The notes: generated from the sequence alone by a model not told the origin. A stretch of 64,000 bases of DNA from an uncultured Clostridium sp. (GCF_900769625.1 NZ_CAAGHK010000090.1:1-64000); one strand, 5' to 3'; shown: positions 25,190-34,577, counted from the stretch's first letter. Program-made: numbers and translations.

Positions 25190-26368
25190 TTATGACTTAC
25201 TGTTTTCTACATGAGTGTGGTACCATGATGAAAAAAGAACGTTAAATGAAGCAGCCAGTGGTACTGCAATAAGCATTCCAATGAGTCCGCCGACATTTCC
25301 GCCTATTAGTATTGCCATCATTGTGAAGACAGGGTGAAGTCCGACGCTGTTTCCGACAATCTGAGGAGCGAGGAAATGATTATCGATCTGCTGAACTATG
25401 AGCATAGCAATTACTGCATAGAGTATTTTTATAAGCTTGCCGCTTAAAATGCCTATGATTGCAGCAATAACAGTCCCGACGATTGGGCCAACATAAGGAA
25501 TCATATTAGATATACCAGCGATTGTACCGATAACAAATGAATAACGTATGCCGGCAATGCTGAGCGCAATAGAAGATAAAATGCCTACGAATAATGCTTC
25601 AAGGAGCTGGCCTTTGATAAATTTGCCGAATACTTCATGTATAACATTAAAGATATAATTTATTTTATTTCCAAGAGAATTTCCTCTGAAAACTAGGTAA
25701 TATAACTTATTCCACAGATTTATAAAGTATTCTGAATCCTTAAGAAGGTATATGCTTATTATCAAGGAAATAAAAAAGGTGGCAATGCTGCTTCCAAGAG
25801 ATACAATTGATGCTGTCATCTGAGTCAGGTTTCTCATTATGTATTTATGTACAATATTGAAACCTTCTAGAATATAGGGCTGCAGGGAAGTTATAATGGG
25901 TGAATTTAAATTGTCGATAGTTTCTTTTATTGAAGATGGTGAAATAGGATTACTACTGAAGTAGGTATCTATTTTAAATATTATATCGGCAAGTGTTGTA
26001 TTGTTTGAAAGCTGTCCGCCAATCATGAAGTATATTCCCCAGATTAATATTGATATAACGGTCAGGATACATATATAGGATAAAATAACAGCTATAATTC
26101 TTCTACGGCCAAAGTTTTTAATTTTAAATATTTTATTATCTTTAAGAAAAAATTCAATTATTTTTCTTAGCGGATAGAGAATATATGAAATCACTATCCC
26201 CATCAAAAGAGGTTTAAGAAGATTAATTATAGAATAAATAAGTGATAACATGCTTCTTAATACGTCTTTTATATTAAAAAGCAGAAGGAACACTATATAT
26301 ACTGAAATGACTGTTACACTAATATAAACGGCATATTTGAACAGTTTTTTATCGAATTCGATTTTCAT
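25190..26368 (-). CDS. AI-2E family transporter, second copy
   Basis: A 392-residue multi-pass membrane protein of the same family as the gene at 7521-8690. The conserved late blocks are ISNMIPYVGPIVGTVIAA (about 291-308) and QQIDNHFLAPQIVGNSVGLHP. The two are clearly diverged, so they are probably ancient paralogues with different substrates. AAAGGAG lies 8 bases before the ATG. A tandem neighbour, the unknown protein at 24453, is in the same direction but 160 bases away. Confidence 0.9.
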   Translation of the reverse strand: MKIEFDKKLFKYAVYISVTVISVYIVFLLLFNIKDVLRSMLSLIYSIINLLKPLLMGIVISYILYPLRKIIEFFLKDNKIFKIKNFGRRRIIAVILSYICILTVISILIWGIYFMIGGQLSNNTTLADIIFKIDTYFSSNPISPSSIKETIDNLNSPIITSLQPYILEGFNIVHKYIMRNLTQMTASIVSLGSSIATFFISLIISIYLLKDSEYFINLWNKLYYLVFRGNSLGNKINYIFNVIHEVFGKFIKGQLLEALFVGILSSIALSIAGIRYSFVIGTIAGISNMIPYVGPIVGTVIAAIIGILSGKLIKILYAVIAMLIVQQIDNHFLAPQIVGNSVGLHPVFTMMAILIGGNVGGLIGMLIAVPLAASFNVLFSSWYHTHVENSKS

Positions 26369-26574
26369 TTTAATGACTCCTTTCTATTTTATCTATAACT
26401 ATAATCTGCCTTGATTTGATAATAATGATACATATAAAAATATTATAAAATAATAAATTTTTCAGAAGTTTGTATGTTAATGTGCATTAGTGTAGTATAA
26501 TTTGTGAATATATAAGCTATAATAATTAAGCTATATATTCAATTGGAAATGAGTATTGTGAGGAGCAGGTTTTT

Positions 26575-26862
26575 ATGAAATTTAATATAAATGAAATAAT
26601 AACAATTATTATGGAAGAGGTAAGGGTAGAAGAAAACAGGAAGATATACGGAATTGATGATGAGGGAGATTACCCTAAACATATATATGATAAGTTTGAA
26701 AAGATGCAGGAAGAAGATTTTGAAGAGTTTATGAGCATCATTGAGAAAATTTCTGGAAATATAATGGAGATAAAAAGTGGAGAGCTTAATGAACTTAATA
26801 AATGCCATGAAGAAATTATATATATGGCAGAGGAATATTTATATAAGTTTCTGGAAGAGTAA
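26575..26862 (+). CDS. Small acidic protein of unknown function
   Basis: A 95-residue, strongly acidic, probably all-helical protein (EEDFEEFMSIIEKISGNIMEIK and similar) without a membrane segment or motif. GAGGAGCAGG lies 6-15 bases before the ATG. It precedes the pair of paralogous genes at 26983 and 27607 in the same direction, at 120 bases, and could belong with them. Confidence 0.65.
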   Translation: MKFNINEIITIIMEEVRVEENRKIYGIDDEGDYPKHIYDKFEKMQEEDFEEFMSIIEKISGNIMEIKSGELNELNKCHEEIIYMAEEYLYKFLEE

Positions 26863-26982
26863 AATAAGTAATTATGATTAGAAAATCAACAAAGGATGAA
26901 GCGAGTCTTATCAATGAACATTATTTATGTCTAATTAATATAATAAAAAAACAACTTTTTTATAAAATATTTAGAGGAAATA

Positions 26983-27504
26983 ATGGATAAATGTAATTTA
27001 AATTCTTTTGAAGATATAATGAAAGCCTGCGGATATTGTTTTGATGAAGATGGAAATATTGATATGAATAATTCTGGTTTTGATGAAGATAGCTTTATTG
27101 GATGTAAGGATATGACGGGTGGATTCCAAGGTATTTATCCTCAGCTGTTTGTACTTATTGGTGAAGTTATTGGTGGGATAATTTCAGAAAAACTGCCTAT
27201 TAATGTTCAGAATTCTTTTGGAAACTGGCTTCAGCTTATTGGGCAGGTTATTCTGACATACAATGCACAACAGCAGTATTTTCAAGGAGGACCTGGGAGA
27301 TATTTTAATCCGCAATATTTTAATGTTAGTAATCAATTCTGTGAAGGAACGGATTATGTAGAAGATGGGGAAACTAAAAATGGTGCAAGACGTTCATCAT
27401 CAAGTAAGAAGAAAATTAGAAATGTGGATAAAGAGATACGAAAACTTAGAAGCCAGATAAATGATTTGCAAAGAGAAATTTATATGTTAAAAAGAAAAGA
27501 TTAA
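26983..27504 (+). CDS. Unknown protein, first of two tandem paralogues
   Basis: A 173-residue protein whose central 80 residues align closely with the neighbour at 27607: GC-DM-GGFQ, then a hydrophobic amphipathic helix, LP-NVQN--GNW-QL-GQ, and QQQYFQ-GPGR-F-P. The C-terminal 45 residues are Lys/Arg-rich and look like a short coiled coil (KKKIRNVDKEIRKLRSQ). I do not know the family function. The absence of a signal peptide points to a cytoplasmic, forespore or coat location. TAGAGG lies 9 bases before the ATG. A perfect terminator (27501-27543) separates it from its paralogue. Confidence 0.75.
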   Translation: MDKCNLNSFEDIMKACGYCFDEDGNIDMNNSGFDEDSFIGCKDMTGGFQGIYPQLFVLIGEVIGGIISEKLPINVQNSFGNWLQLIGQVILTYNAQQQYFQGGPGRYFNPQYFNVSNQFCEGTDYVEDGETKNGARRSSSSKKKIRNVDKEIRKLRSQINDLQREIYMLKRKD

Positions 27505-27543
27505 AGAGCAGATGTGAATTGTTACATATCTGCTCTTTAATCT
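27501..27543 (+). terminator. Terminator between the tandem paralogues
   Basis: TTAAAGAGCAGAT (27501-27513) pairs with ATCTGCTCTTTAA (27528-27540). It overlaps the stop codon of the first gene. Confidence 0.85.
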
Positions 27544-27606
27544 TGAATATGGTACATATAGTATTTATTTTAAATATAATATATAAAAAAGTAATTAGAG
27601 GTTAGT

Positions 27607-28197
27607 ATGGATTATGATGAGTTGAATGAGTTACTAAAGAAATATAGCAGCTGTATTTCTTCAGAGAGGGAAAATGATAAAAGTAAATCATCAGCAGAAG
27701 AAAAAAATAATAACAATAATAATTTTAATTATGGTTTTTTTTATACAAATGAAAATGGATTTGGATGCAATGACATGTCTGGTGGGTTTCAGAGGTTAAA
27801 TCCAACATTATTTATTGTTATTGCTGATATATTGGGGGATGTGATGTCTGGAAGACTGCCATTTAATGTACAGAATGCAGTTGGTAACTGGATACAGCTT
27901 GTCGGACAGGCAATTGAAACTTTCTCCAGCCAGCAGCAGTATTTTCAGAGCGGGCCAGGACGATTTTTCAGTCCCGTAAATTTAAATATTACGAATTCAA
28001 CATGTCAAGAGGCAACTCAAAAAATGGAAGGGACTTCCGTATCATATAATGGAAATGTAGAGAATTACAGTGGGAATGATAGTAATACAGAGAATGAGGA
28101 GGTTATTAAAGAACTATGCCATATTATAAATGAGATGAGGAATGAACTTGATGAAGTTAAAACAAGGATTGTCTGTATGGAGGAAAAAGAAAAATAA
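27607..28197 (+). CDS. Unknown protein, second of two tandem paralogues
   Basis: A 196-residue protein with an acidic, Asn-rich N-terminal 50 residues (including a run of six Asn), the shared core beginning GCNDMSGGFQRLNPTLF, LPFNVQNAVGNWIQLVGQ and QQQYFQSGPGRFFSP, and a C-terminal helical region. The core identity with the preceding protein is roughly half, so the duplication is old, while the two tails are unrelated. AGAGGTTAGT lies just before the ATG. Function is unknown. Confidence 0.75.
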   Translation: MDYDELNELLKKYSSCISSERENDKSKSSAEEKNNNNNNFNYGFFYTNENGFGCNDMSGGFQRLNPTLFIVIADILGDVMSGRLPFNVQNAVGNWIQLVGQAIETFSSQQQYFQSGPGRFFSPVNLNITNSTCQEATQKMEGTSVSYNGNVENYSGNDSNTENEEVIKELCHIINEMRNELDEVKTRIVCMEEKEK

Positions 28198-28303
28198 TTA
28201 AGGAATATTACAGAATAAATTAAATATAATATATTGTAAGGCTAAGACGTGCTAAAAAATGCTTAGACCACATCATTAATTGCTAGACATACACCTAATA
28301 ATC

Positions 28304-28347
28304 AAAAGAACGCATCTGGATATAAAAAAATCAGATGCGTTCTTTTT
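28304..28347. terminator. Bidirectional terminator
   Basis: AAAAGAACGCATCTG (28304-28318) pairs with CAGATGCGTTCTTTT (28332-28346) between the paralogue pair and the converging exporter genes. Confidence 0.9.
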
Positions 28348-28370
28348 GAGTATCTTCATATTTAATAGAA

Positions 28371-28838
28371 TTAATTTTCTTTTGATAGAAGTTTAGTTTT
28401 TACTTTTTTGAGGTTTGCTATTTGCCTTGTTATAGTTGAAACAAAAATTACACCAAGAGCAAGGCTGCCAGCATTGGCGATAGTAGTGAGTCCTAATTCT
28501 ATAGCACCGGATACATTTCCGGTAATTGTTTCATACATTGTGTAATACATGCCTGCACCAGGAACAAGCGGGATAAGGGCACATATTACTATTGTTGTTA
28601 CTGGCGTTTTCAGCACTCTTGCACATATTTCAGAGTATATACTGAAAATCACTGAAGAGAGAAAGAATGCTAGAACATCACTCATGTTCTGTCTGCTGAA
28701 GCAGAGATAACAGAACCAGCTTAAGCCACCTCCTAAAGCAGCAAAAATAAGATTCTTTCCTTTTATATTAAAAATTATTCCAAATCCCAAAGATGCAATG
28801 AAAGATACAAAAATCTGAATAATCATTATGTCCTCCAA
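28371..28838 (-). CDS. Threonine/serine exporter, small subunit (ThrE C-terminal domain)
   Basis: A 155-residue protein with about five membrane segments matching the C-terminal half of ThrE-type exporters (the DUF3815/ThrE_2 domain): IPLVPGAGMYYTMYETITGN is the typical conserved block. It pairs with the gene immediately upstream (28855-29613), 16 bases away, to form a split exporter of threonine and serine. In Corynebacterium both parts are one protein. AGGAGG lies about 6 bases before the ATG. Confidence 0.88.
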   Translation of the reverse strand: MEDIMIIQIFVSFIASLGFGIIFNIKGKNLIFAALGGGLSWFCYLCFSRQNMSDVLAFFLSSVIFSIYSEICARVLKTPVTTIVICALIPLVPGAGMYYTMYETITGNVSGAIELGLTTIANAGSLALGVIFVSTITRQIANLKKVKTKLLSKEN

Positions 28839-28854
28839 ATAAAAAATATATTAT

Positions 28855-29613
28855 TTATGTAAGATTATTTAAGAAGATGCTTAATACAGCACCAGTACCT
28901 ACAGCTATTGATATAGCTACCAAAAATGCTTCCGCGGCTTTTGTTATTCCTGAGAGAAAATCGCCGGCAATAGTATCACGGATAGCATTTGTTATAATCA
29001 GCCCAGGGACAAGAAGCATTATAGAGCCGATAATTGTTTTATCAAGATTTGAACATATGTTAAGTTTCGTTAATATTATTCCCAGCAGGGCACATAATCC
29101 ACCACCAAGAGAATTAATGAAAAAATCATTTATATCAAGTTTATGGCATATATTAGTCATTATTTTTATGCACATACCAATTATAAATGCAGAAAGAAAA
29201 TCTTTGATATTTCCACCGAACATGATGGAAAAACATCCAGCAGCCAGACTTGAACAAAATAATGTAAGAGCATTTGAATATCTGCCGCATTTGGCGATAT
29301 TTAGCAGTTCAGTGTTTAATTCATCTAAAGTCATTGACTGTGTCTGAACTTGTCTTGAAAGATTATTTATTAAATCTATTTTATTTAAGTCTACACCTCT
29401 GCTTGTTATTCTTCTGACAAGGGTGACTGTTCTTGAATCCTGTGTCAGTGAAGCTATTATTCCTGTTGGCGTTACAAAGCTTTCAGCTTCATCAACCCCA
29501 AAAGAAAAACCTATTCGTACTATGGTTTCTTCAACTCTGTATGTTTCAGCACCGCTCTCCAGCATTATTTTTCCAGCTAATGTTGAAATATTTAGAAGTT
29601 TATTTAAATCCAT
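28855..29613 (-). CDS. Threonine/serine exporter, large subunit (ThrE N-terminal domain)
   Basis: A 252-residue protein with the ThrE_1 domain: a cytoplasmic N-terminal part containing ESGAETYRVEETI and VTPTGIIASL, then five membrane segments with LVPGLIITNAIRDTIAGD near the C-terminal end. The ATG at 29613 lies 8 bases after GAGG. An upstream in-frame ATG would add 28 residues that are not part of the family and lacks a ribosome site. It forms a two-gene operon with 28371-28838. Confidence 0.9.
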   Translation of the reverse strand: MDLNKLLNISTLAGKIMLESGAETYRVEETIVRIGFSFGVDEAESFVTPTGIIASLTQDSRTVTLVRRITSRGVDLNKIDLINNLSRQVQTQSMTLDELNTELLNIAKCGRYSNALTLFCSSLAAGCFSIMFGGNIKDFLSAFIIGMCIKIMTNICHKLDINDFFINSLGGGLCALLGIILTKLNICSNLDKTIIGSIMLLVPGLIITNAIRDTIAGDFLSGITKAAEAFLVAISIAVGTGAVLSIFLNNLT

Positions 29614-29922
29614 TATTAATTCCTCACATTTATTTTTTATTAAATGAATTATAGCACAAATAATATAATCATTATAGGGAGGTTTAAATATTTTCATAAT
29701 GTTTAAAAAGCTAAAAAAGTATATATTGAGATTATCAAAAGTAAAAAAATAAAGTAAACATAAAAAAATGTTGATAATTATACTCAGAAATAATATAATT
29801 TGATTATATTTAAGTGCAAATATATGCTTTTAGCAGAATTATTTTCTATAATGAATAAATAAGAACTAAAAAGAATATATTTTATTACTTAATATAGAGT
29901 TAATATATTGGGGTGGTACAAG
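29614..29922. other. Intergenic, 309 bases
   Basis: Divergent spacer between the exporter operon and glyA. I looked for a ZTP or glycine riboswitch in front of glyA and found none. Confidence 0.45.
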
Positions 29923-31161
29923 ATGAATTTTGAAAACATTAAAAGAGAAGACAAAGAAATTTACGATCTAATTGAAAAAGAATTAGACAGACAAAGAAAT
30001 GGAATTGAATTAATAGCTTCAGAAAACGTCGTTAGTGAAGCAGTAATGGAAGCTATGGGTTCATATTTAACTAATAAATATGCTGAGGGCTATCCAGGAA
30101 AAAGATATTATGGCGGATGTCATGTAGTAGATGAAATAGAACAGATAGCAATTTACAGAGCAAAAGAATTGTTTGGAGCAGAACATGCAAATGTACAGCC
30201 TCATTCAGGTTCACAGGCAAACATGGCTGTATACTTCACAGTATTAGAACCAGGTGATACTGTTTTAGGAATGGACTTAAGTCATGGAGGACATTTAACA
30301 CATGGTTCACCAGTTAATTTTTCAGGAAAGCTATTCCACTTTGTTTCTTATGGTGTAGATAAAGAAACTGAAATGATCGATTATGATAACGTAAGAAAAA
30401 TCGCTTTAGAATGCAAACCAAAACTAATAGTTGCAGGTGCAAGCGCATATTCAAGAATAATTGATTTTGCTAAGTTCAGAGAAATAGCAGATGAAGTTGG
30501 AGCTTACTTGATGGTAGATATGGCTCATATTGCTGGATTAGTTGCAGCAGGAATCCATCCATCACCAGTTCCATACTGTGATTTCGTAACAACTACAACA
30601 CATAAGACATTAAGAGGACCAAGAGGCGGATTAATCCTTTGTAAAGAAAAATATGCTAAGGATTTAAATAAGAATATCTTCCCAGGAATTCAAGGTGGTC
30701 CATTAGAACATATAATTGCTGCTAAAGCTGTATCTTTTAAAGAAGCATTAGATCCTAAATTTAAGGAATATGCAAAGAATGTAGTCGAAAACTGTAAAGA
30801 ACTTGCTGAACAGTTAATGAAGAGAGATTTCAAGATCGTTTCTGGAGGAACAGACAATCATGTATTCTTAGTAGATTTAAACAACAAAGACATTACAGGT
30901 AAAGAAGCAGAGCATTTATTAGATTCAGTGGGAATCACTGCTAATAAGAATACGGTGCCAAATGAAACAAGAAGTCCATTTGTAACTTCAGGTATCAGAA
31001 TTGGTACTGCAGCAATTACTACAAGAGGATTTGTTAAAGAAGATATGATTGAAATTGCAGCTATCATGGATGAAGTAATTAGAAACAGAGAAGGAGATTT
31101 AAGTGGTCTTAAAGCAAGAGTTGAAGCTTTATGTGCTAAATATCCTTTATATGAAAAATAA
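29923..31161 (+). CDS. glyA: Serine hydroxymethyltransferase
   Basis: PLP enzyme interconverting serine plus tetrahydrofolate with glycine plus methylene-tetrahydrofolate, the main source of one-carbon units. The 412-residue protein shows the family N-terminus (LDRQRNGIELIASEN), the PLP lysine in TTTHKTLRGPRGG near residues 223-235 and the C-terminal RIGTAAITTRG. The ATG at 29923 follows GGGGTGG. An in-frame TTG five codons earlier overlaps that site. A hairpin TGGGCTGT/ACGGCCCA (31167-31191) is the likely terminator. It lies next to a threonine/serine exporter, which may be a functional link. Confidence 0.96.
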   Translation: MNFENIKREDKEIYDLIEKELDRQRNGIELIASENVVSEAVMEAMGSYLTNKYAEGYPGKRYYGGCHVVDEIEQIAIYRAKELFGAEHANVQPHSGSQANMAVYFTVLEPGDTVLGMDLSHGGHLTHGSPVNFSGKLFHFVSYGVDKETEMIDYDNVRKIALECKPKLIVAGASAYSRIIDFAKFREIADEVGAYLMVDMAHIAGLVAAGIHPSPVPYCDFVTTTTHKTLRGPRGGLILCKEKYAKDLNKNIFPGIQGGPLEHIIAAKAVSFKEALDPKFKEYAKNVVENCKELAEQLMKRDFKIVSGGTDNHVFLVDLNNKDITGKEAEHLLDSVGITANKNTVPNETRSPFVTSGIRIGTAAITTRGFVKEDMIEIAAIMDEVIRNREGDLSGLKARVEALCAKYPLYEK

Positions 31162-31234
31162 TATTGGTGGGCTGTTATAAAAATGACGGCCCATTATTTA
31201 TATCAATAATATGTAACAAAAGATAAGGAGGAAT

Positions 31235-31261
31235 TGTATAATAAATTAAATTTATTATACA
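31235..31261 (+). promoter_or_regulatory. 12-bp hairpin between ribosome site and start codon
   Basis: TGTATAATAAAT (31235-31246) and ATTTATTATACA (31250-31261) are perfectly complementary around a 3-base loop. The AAGGAGG at 31225-31231 is on one side and the rhodanese ATG (31272) on the other, 40 bases away. If the hairpin forms, it would bring the two to about 13 bases apart. Alternatively TATAAT (31237-31242) is a -10 box and the AAGGAGG is not used. Confidence 0.5.
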
Positions 31262-31271
31262 GATTAATACT

Positions 31272-31574
31272 ATGACTGAGTTTAGAAATGTAAATGTAAA
31301 TGAATTAGAAGAAATAATGGATAAAATAAATCTTATAGACATAAGGGAAAGCGATGAGTATGCATTAAGAAGTTTAAAATATACTAAGAACATACCTATG
31401 AATGAATTAATTTATAACTGTGATGATTATTTAAATATGGATGAAGAATATTATCTTATTTGTGAAGCAGGCAGGAGAAGTTTTGTAACTGCTGCTGAAC
31501 TAGCTGAATGTGGTTATAATGTTATCAATGTAACTGGAGGAACAAGTGGGTATTCAGGAGATAAATTTAATTAG
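31272..31574 (+). CDS. Rhodanese-like domain protein
   Basis: A 100-residue single rhodanese domain, a sulfurtransferase fold that carries sulfur on a cysteine. The active loop CEAGRRS (near residues 73-79) keeps the catalytic Cys and the C-x-x-G-x-x-S loop shape. LIDIRESDEY near 22-31 is the conserved strand ending in Asp-x-Arg. Single-domain forms supply sulfur to thiolation pathways or act on sulfide and cyanide. The real role is unknown. The start ATG has no adjacent ribosome site, and the nearest AAGGAGG is 40 bases upstream across a hairpin. Confidence 0.85.
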   Translation: MTEFRNVNVNELEEIMDKINLIDIRESDEYALRSLKYTKNIPMNELIYNCDDYLNMDEEYYLICEAGRRSFVTAAELAECGYNVINVTGGTSGYSGDKFN

Positions 31575-31912
31575 TTCAATGAAATTTAAGATTTGTTTTA
31601 ACAATTAATAATTATTATGTATCTATCTTATTTTTTTATAAAGAATAATTAGCAATATCGATTCATTGTAAATATTAACCAGGTAAAATGTTATTTGTAG
31701 CCACTTATTATTAGATAAAATATAATATAATTCAAATATTATACTGATATATGTATATATAATTAATTTTTAGCGTGAAATATATTAATAATCATGCATT
31801 ATATATGTAGCCAAACTGTTTGATTTGTGATATAAAAGTAATGTAGAATAAATATATCTAGAGTTTATTAAAGGGATTTGAGTTAAAATTAAATTATGAT
31901 GGGGGAATTGGG
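31575..31912. other. Intergenic, 338 bases, nothing identified
   Basis: AT-rich spacer before the Sel1-repeat gene. No terminator stronger than a few base pairs and no coding frame was found. Confidence 0.4.
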
Positions 31913-32716
31913 GTGTCAGGTATAGTTGTATCTTTAGACAGTAGATTGAATGTTTATAAAGAAGCAGATGTTGAGTTTCAGTTTCTAGACACTGTCAGTC
32001 TTAGAAAATACGCAAGCAGAGGTAATGTTAAGGCACAGAACATATTAGGAGATAGATATTTTAACGGAGATACAGTTGAGACAGACTATGATGAAGCAGT
32101 AAAGTGGTATAAAAAAGCTGCTTTTGCTGGCTATGATGAAGCAATGTACAATCTAGGAGATATGTATTACTGCGGTCTTGGAGTAGATCAGGATTACAGT
32201 AAGACAATTGAGTGGTATAAAAAGGCAGCCATAAAAGGAAACCGCAATGCACAGTGTAATCTTGGGTGCATGTATGAGGATGGCCAAGGAGTAGAATGTG
32301 ATTATTCTGCTGCTTTTGAATGGTATAAGAAAGCGGCAGATCAGGGAGACTATTTTGCACAATATAATCTGGCAGGAATGTATATGCATTCTAAAGGTGT
32401 TGACGAAGACTGCTTAGAAGCTTTTAAATGGTATGAAAAAAGTGCAAAGCAAGGTTATGAAAAAGCACAGAATACAGTTGGATATATGTATGAAAAAGGA
32501 TTAGGTGTAAGACATAATTATAGAGAAGCGGTAAAATGGTACAGACAAGCCGCTGAAAATGGATATGCTTATGCTGAATATAATCTGGCAGGAATGTATT
32601 ACAAAGGTAAAGGCGTAATGCAGAATTTAAGCAGTGCTTACAGCTGGTATAAGAGAAGCGCATTACATGGACTTGAAATTGCAAAAAATGCACTTGCTGA
32701 GAAATTTAATAAATAG
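31913..32716 (+). CDS. Sel1-like repeat protein
   Basis: A 267-residue soluble protein made of about six 36-residue Sel1-like (TPR-related) repeats from about residue 40 to the end, each with the pattern A--LG-MY--G-GV--DY--A--WYKKAA-(Q/K)G. Such arrays are helical scaffolds for protein-protein contacts in signalling or envelope assembly. No signal peptide is visible, so it should be cytoplasmic. The GTG start follows GGGGGAATTGG. A terminator shared with the converging methyltransferase lies at 32726-32773. Confidence 0.92.
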   Translation: MSGIVVSLDSRLNVYKEADVEFQFLDTVSLRKYASRGNVKAQNILGDRYFNGDTVETDYDEAVKWYKKAAFAGYDEAMYNLGDMYYCGLGVDQDYSKTIEWYKKAAIKGNRNAQCNLGCMYEDGQGVECDYSAAFEWYKKAADQGDYFAQYNLAGMYMHSKGVDEDCLEAFKWYEKSAKQGYEKAQNTVGYMYEKGLGVRHNYREAVKWYRQAAENGYAYAEYNLAGMYYKGKGVMQNLSSAYSWYKRSALHGLEIAKNALAEKFNK

Positions 32717-32725
32717 AATATAATA

Positions 32726-32773
32726 AAAATAAGCTTAAAGCAAATCTATAAGATTTCTTAAGCTTATTTTTTA
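32726..32773. terminator. Bidirectional terminator
   Basis: AAAATAAGCTTAA (32726-32738) pairs with TTAAGCTTATTTT (32758-32770), followed by more T. Confidence 0.85.
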
Positions 32774-33391
32774 TTGAATGAAATAATCTAATCTGTAAAT
32801 AAGGAATTTGTTTCTATAATCTTTATTATATTGTGGAAGGACAGGAATTTCCTTATACAAAGAAAAGCATGTATTGTTTTCAAGATAAAATATATAATCA
32901 TCAGAAGGATAGTATAGAATAATATCTACCTTACGAGGATTATCGCCTACAGAATCAAGAATGTTGTTGATAACAGACATGAAAATCTGCAGAGAAAAAG
33001 GGTTGAAAAAGTAAAACTTATTATCATTATCTTTAATTTCATACTCCTGGGCAAGGCACTTTAAAAACTGTATTTTATTATCTGTATGTTTCTTAGTGTG
33101 TTTTAGATAATTATTAAGATTATCGCTGCAGATTTCATAGTAATAACTGTTCATTTCAATTCCAGTGACGTAAGAACTAAAATAATGATTGATATAAAAG
33201 TTGAGTCTACCTTTTCCACATCCAAAATCTATTACACTGTCATTTTTATCAAAAGGGTATTCCTTAATTAAAGAATTTAATGAATTATAGGAAGTAGGTT
33301 CATAGCGGTGATAATGAAGTGAATTATTAAAAGCTTTCTGCTCACCACATGTTTTTATATTTAATAGCTGTTCGTAATATTGTTCATTCAT
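32771..33391 (-). CDS. SAM-dependent methyltransferase
   Basis: A 206-residue class I methyltransferase. Motif I is VIDFGCGKGRLNFYI at about residues 54-68, followed by an acidic residue in VTGIEMN about 20 residues on. The later FYFFNPFS block looks like the motif IV catalytic region (NPPF-like) seen in many small-molecule or protein methyltransferases. The substrate is unknown. The ATG at 33391 is placed by AAAGGAG 6 bases upstream. An in-frame start five codons earlier overlaps it. It is divergent from the exporter-like gene at 33508. Confidence 0.85.
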   Translation of the reverse strand: MNEQYYEQLLNIKTCGEQKAFNNSLHYHRYEPTSYNSLNSLIKEYPFDKNDSVIDFGCGKGRLNFYINHYFSSYVTGIEMNSYYYEICSDNLNNYLKHTKKHTDNKIQFLKCLAQEYEIKDNDNKFYFFNPFSLQIFMSVINNILDSVGDNPRKVDIILYYPSDDYIFYLENNTCFSLYKEIPVLPQYNKDYRNKFLIYRLDYFIQ

Positions 33392-33507
33392 AAGAACTCC
33401 TTTCAATGGAAAGAATAAAATATAAATTAATTATTGTCAATATATATAACTCAGATAATAATTATTATATAATTAGAGATGTTAATAAAACAAACAGGAG
33501 CATACTA

Positions 33508-34467
33508 ATGATAAAATATTTCTATTCAAAGACATTTAAGATGGCTTTATCAGCCACAATAGCAATTATTATTTCAAATTATTTCAATCTTCAGTTTGGT
33601 GTGACTGCAGGAATAATTTCAATATTGAGCATTCAAAATACAAAGAGAGAAGCACTTTTAATAAGTTTCAGAAGATTGATTGCTGCTTTTATAGCAATAA
33701 TATTTTCTTTTGTATTATATGTTTTCCTGGGAAATAATCCCGTAATATTTGGATTGTTTCTTGTAGTGTATATACCAGCAACAATACAATTCAAACTCCA
33801 GGAAAGTATGGTTGTAGGTGCAGTATTGTCTACGCATCTTTTAAGCAGTTCAGATATAAATATTTACTGGGTTGTAAATGAGATGAGTCTTACTGTAATT
33901 GGAATCAGTGTGGCTATGCTATTTAACTTATATACGCCTTCCTTAGAAGAAGAATTTGAGAAGAATAGGGAAAAGATTGAACAGCAATATAGGACAATTT
34001 TAAGTGATATGGCAGGAAGTCTTATATTACGCAGTATTCCAAATGATGAAAAAGAAATCTTTGAACTAACAGAAAGGCAGATTGAAGAAAATAAAAAAAT
34101 AGCCAGAACAATATGTAATAATTATCTGATTTTTAAGAACAATTATTATTATATCAGTTATATGGAAATGAGATATGCACAGTTTGAAATAATAAAAAGA
34201 ATGAAAAAGCATTTTTCCAGGTTTTATATGACGTATTCACAGACGGAACTTCTTGCAGAGTATACATATAAGGTTGCATTTAATATACATAGAGATAATG
34301 ACTGTAGAGATCTTATAAATGAACTCAATATGTTAAGAGATGAATATAGAAAAATGGAGCTTCCTAAAAACAGGGAAGAATTTGAGAACAGAGCATTGCT
34401 GCTGCAGTTTTTAAATGATTTAGAGGATTTTCTTTTACTAAAAAAGACTTTTAAGGATAATTATTAA
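33508..34467 (+). CDS. Aromatic acid exporter-like protein (ArAE_1 family)
   Basis: A 319-residue protein with about five N-terminal membrane segments (residues 8-150) containing SILSIQNTKREAL, typical of the bacterial aromatic acid exporter family 1 (DUF939/YqjA type), and a cytoplasmic helical C-terminal domain of about 160 residues (ArAE_1_C). Related proteins extrude aromatic acids, but the substrate here is unproven. The ATG at 33508 lies 8 bases after CAGGAG. A longer frame from 33406 has no ribosome site and a non-hydrophobic extension. Confidence 0.85.
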   Translation: MIKYFYSKTFKMALSATIAIIISNYFNLQFGVTAGIISILSIQNTKREALLISFRRLIAAFIAIIFSFVLYVFLGNNPVIFGLFLVVYIPATIQFKLQESMVVGAVLSTHLLSSSDINIYWVVNEMSLTVIGISVAMLFNLYTPSLEEEFEKNREKIEQQYRTILSDMAGSLILRSIPNDEKEIFELTERQIEENKKIARTICNNYLIFKNNYYYISYMEMRYAQFEIIKRMKKHFSRFYMTYSQTELLAEYTYKVAFNIHRDNDCRDLINELNMLRDEYRKMELPKNREEFENRALLLQFLNDLEDFLLLKKTFKDNY

Positions 34468-34577
34468 TTATAGCAATAAAATAAAAATATAGTGTGAAAA
34501 GTGATTATAGTGCAATGAATTTTAGTGGCAGTGATTACTGTAATAAATATAAAAGTGGAAGTGAGAGGTAATCTGTT

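Noticed and set aside
28877..29347. Plus-strand frame of 156 residues
   Set aside because: It is opposite the ThrE N-terminal-domain gene and has no motif of its own.
29614..29922. A ZTP or glycine riboswitch upstream of glyA
   Set aside because: Looked for because glyA is a usual target. None of the conserved blocks is present.
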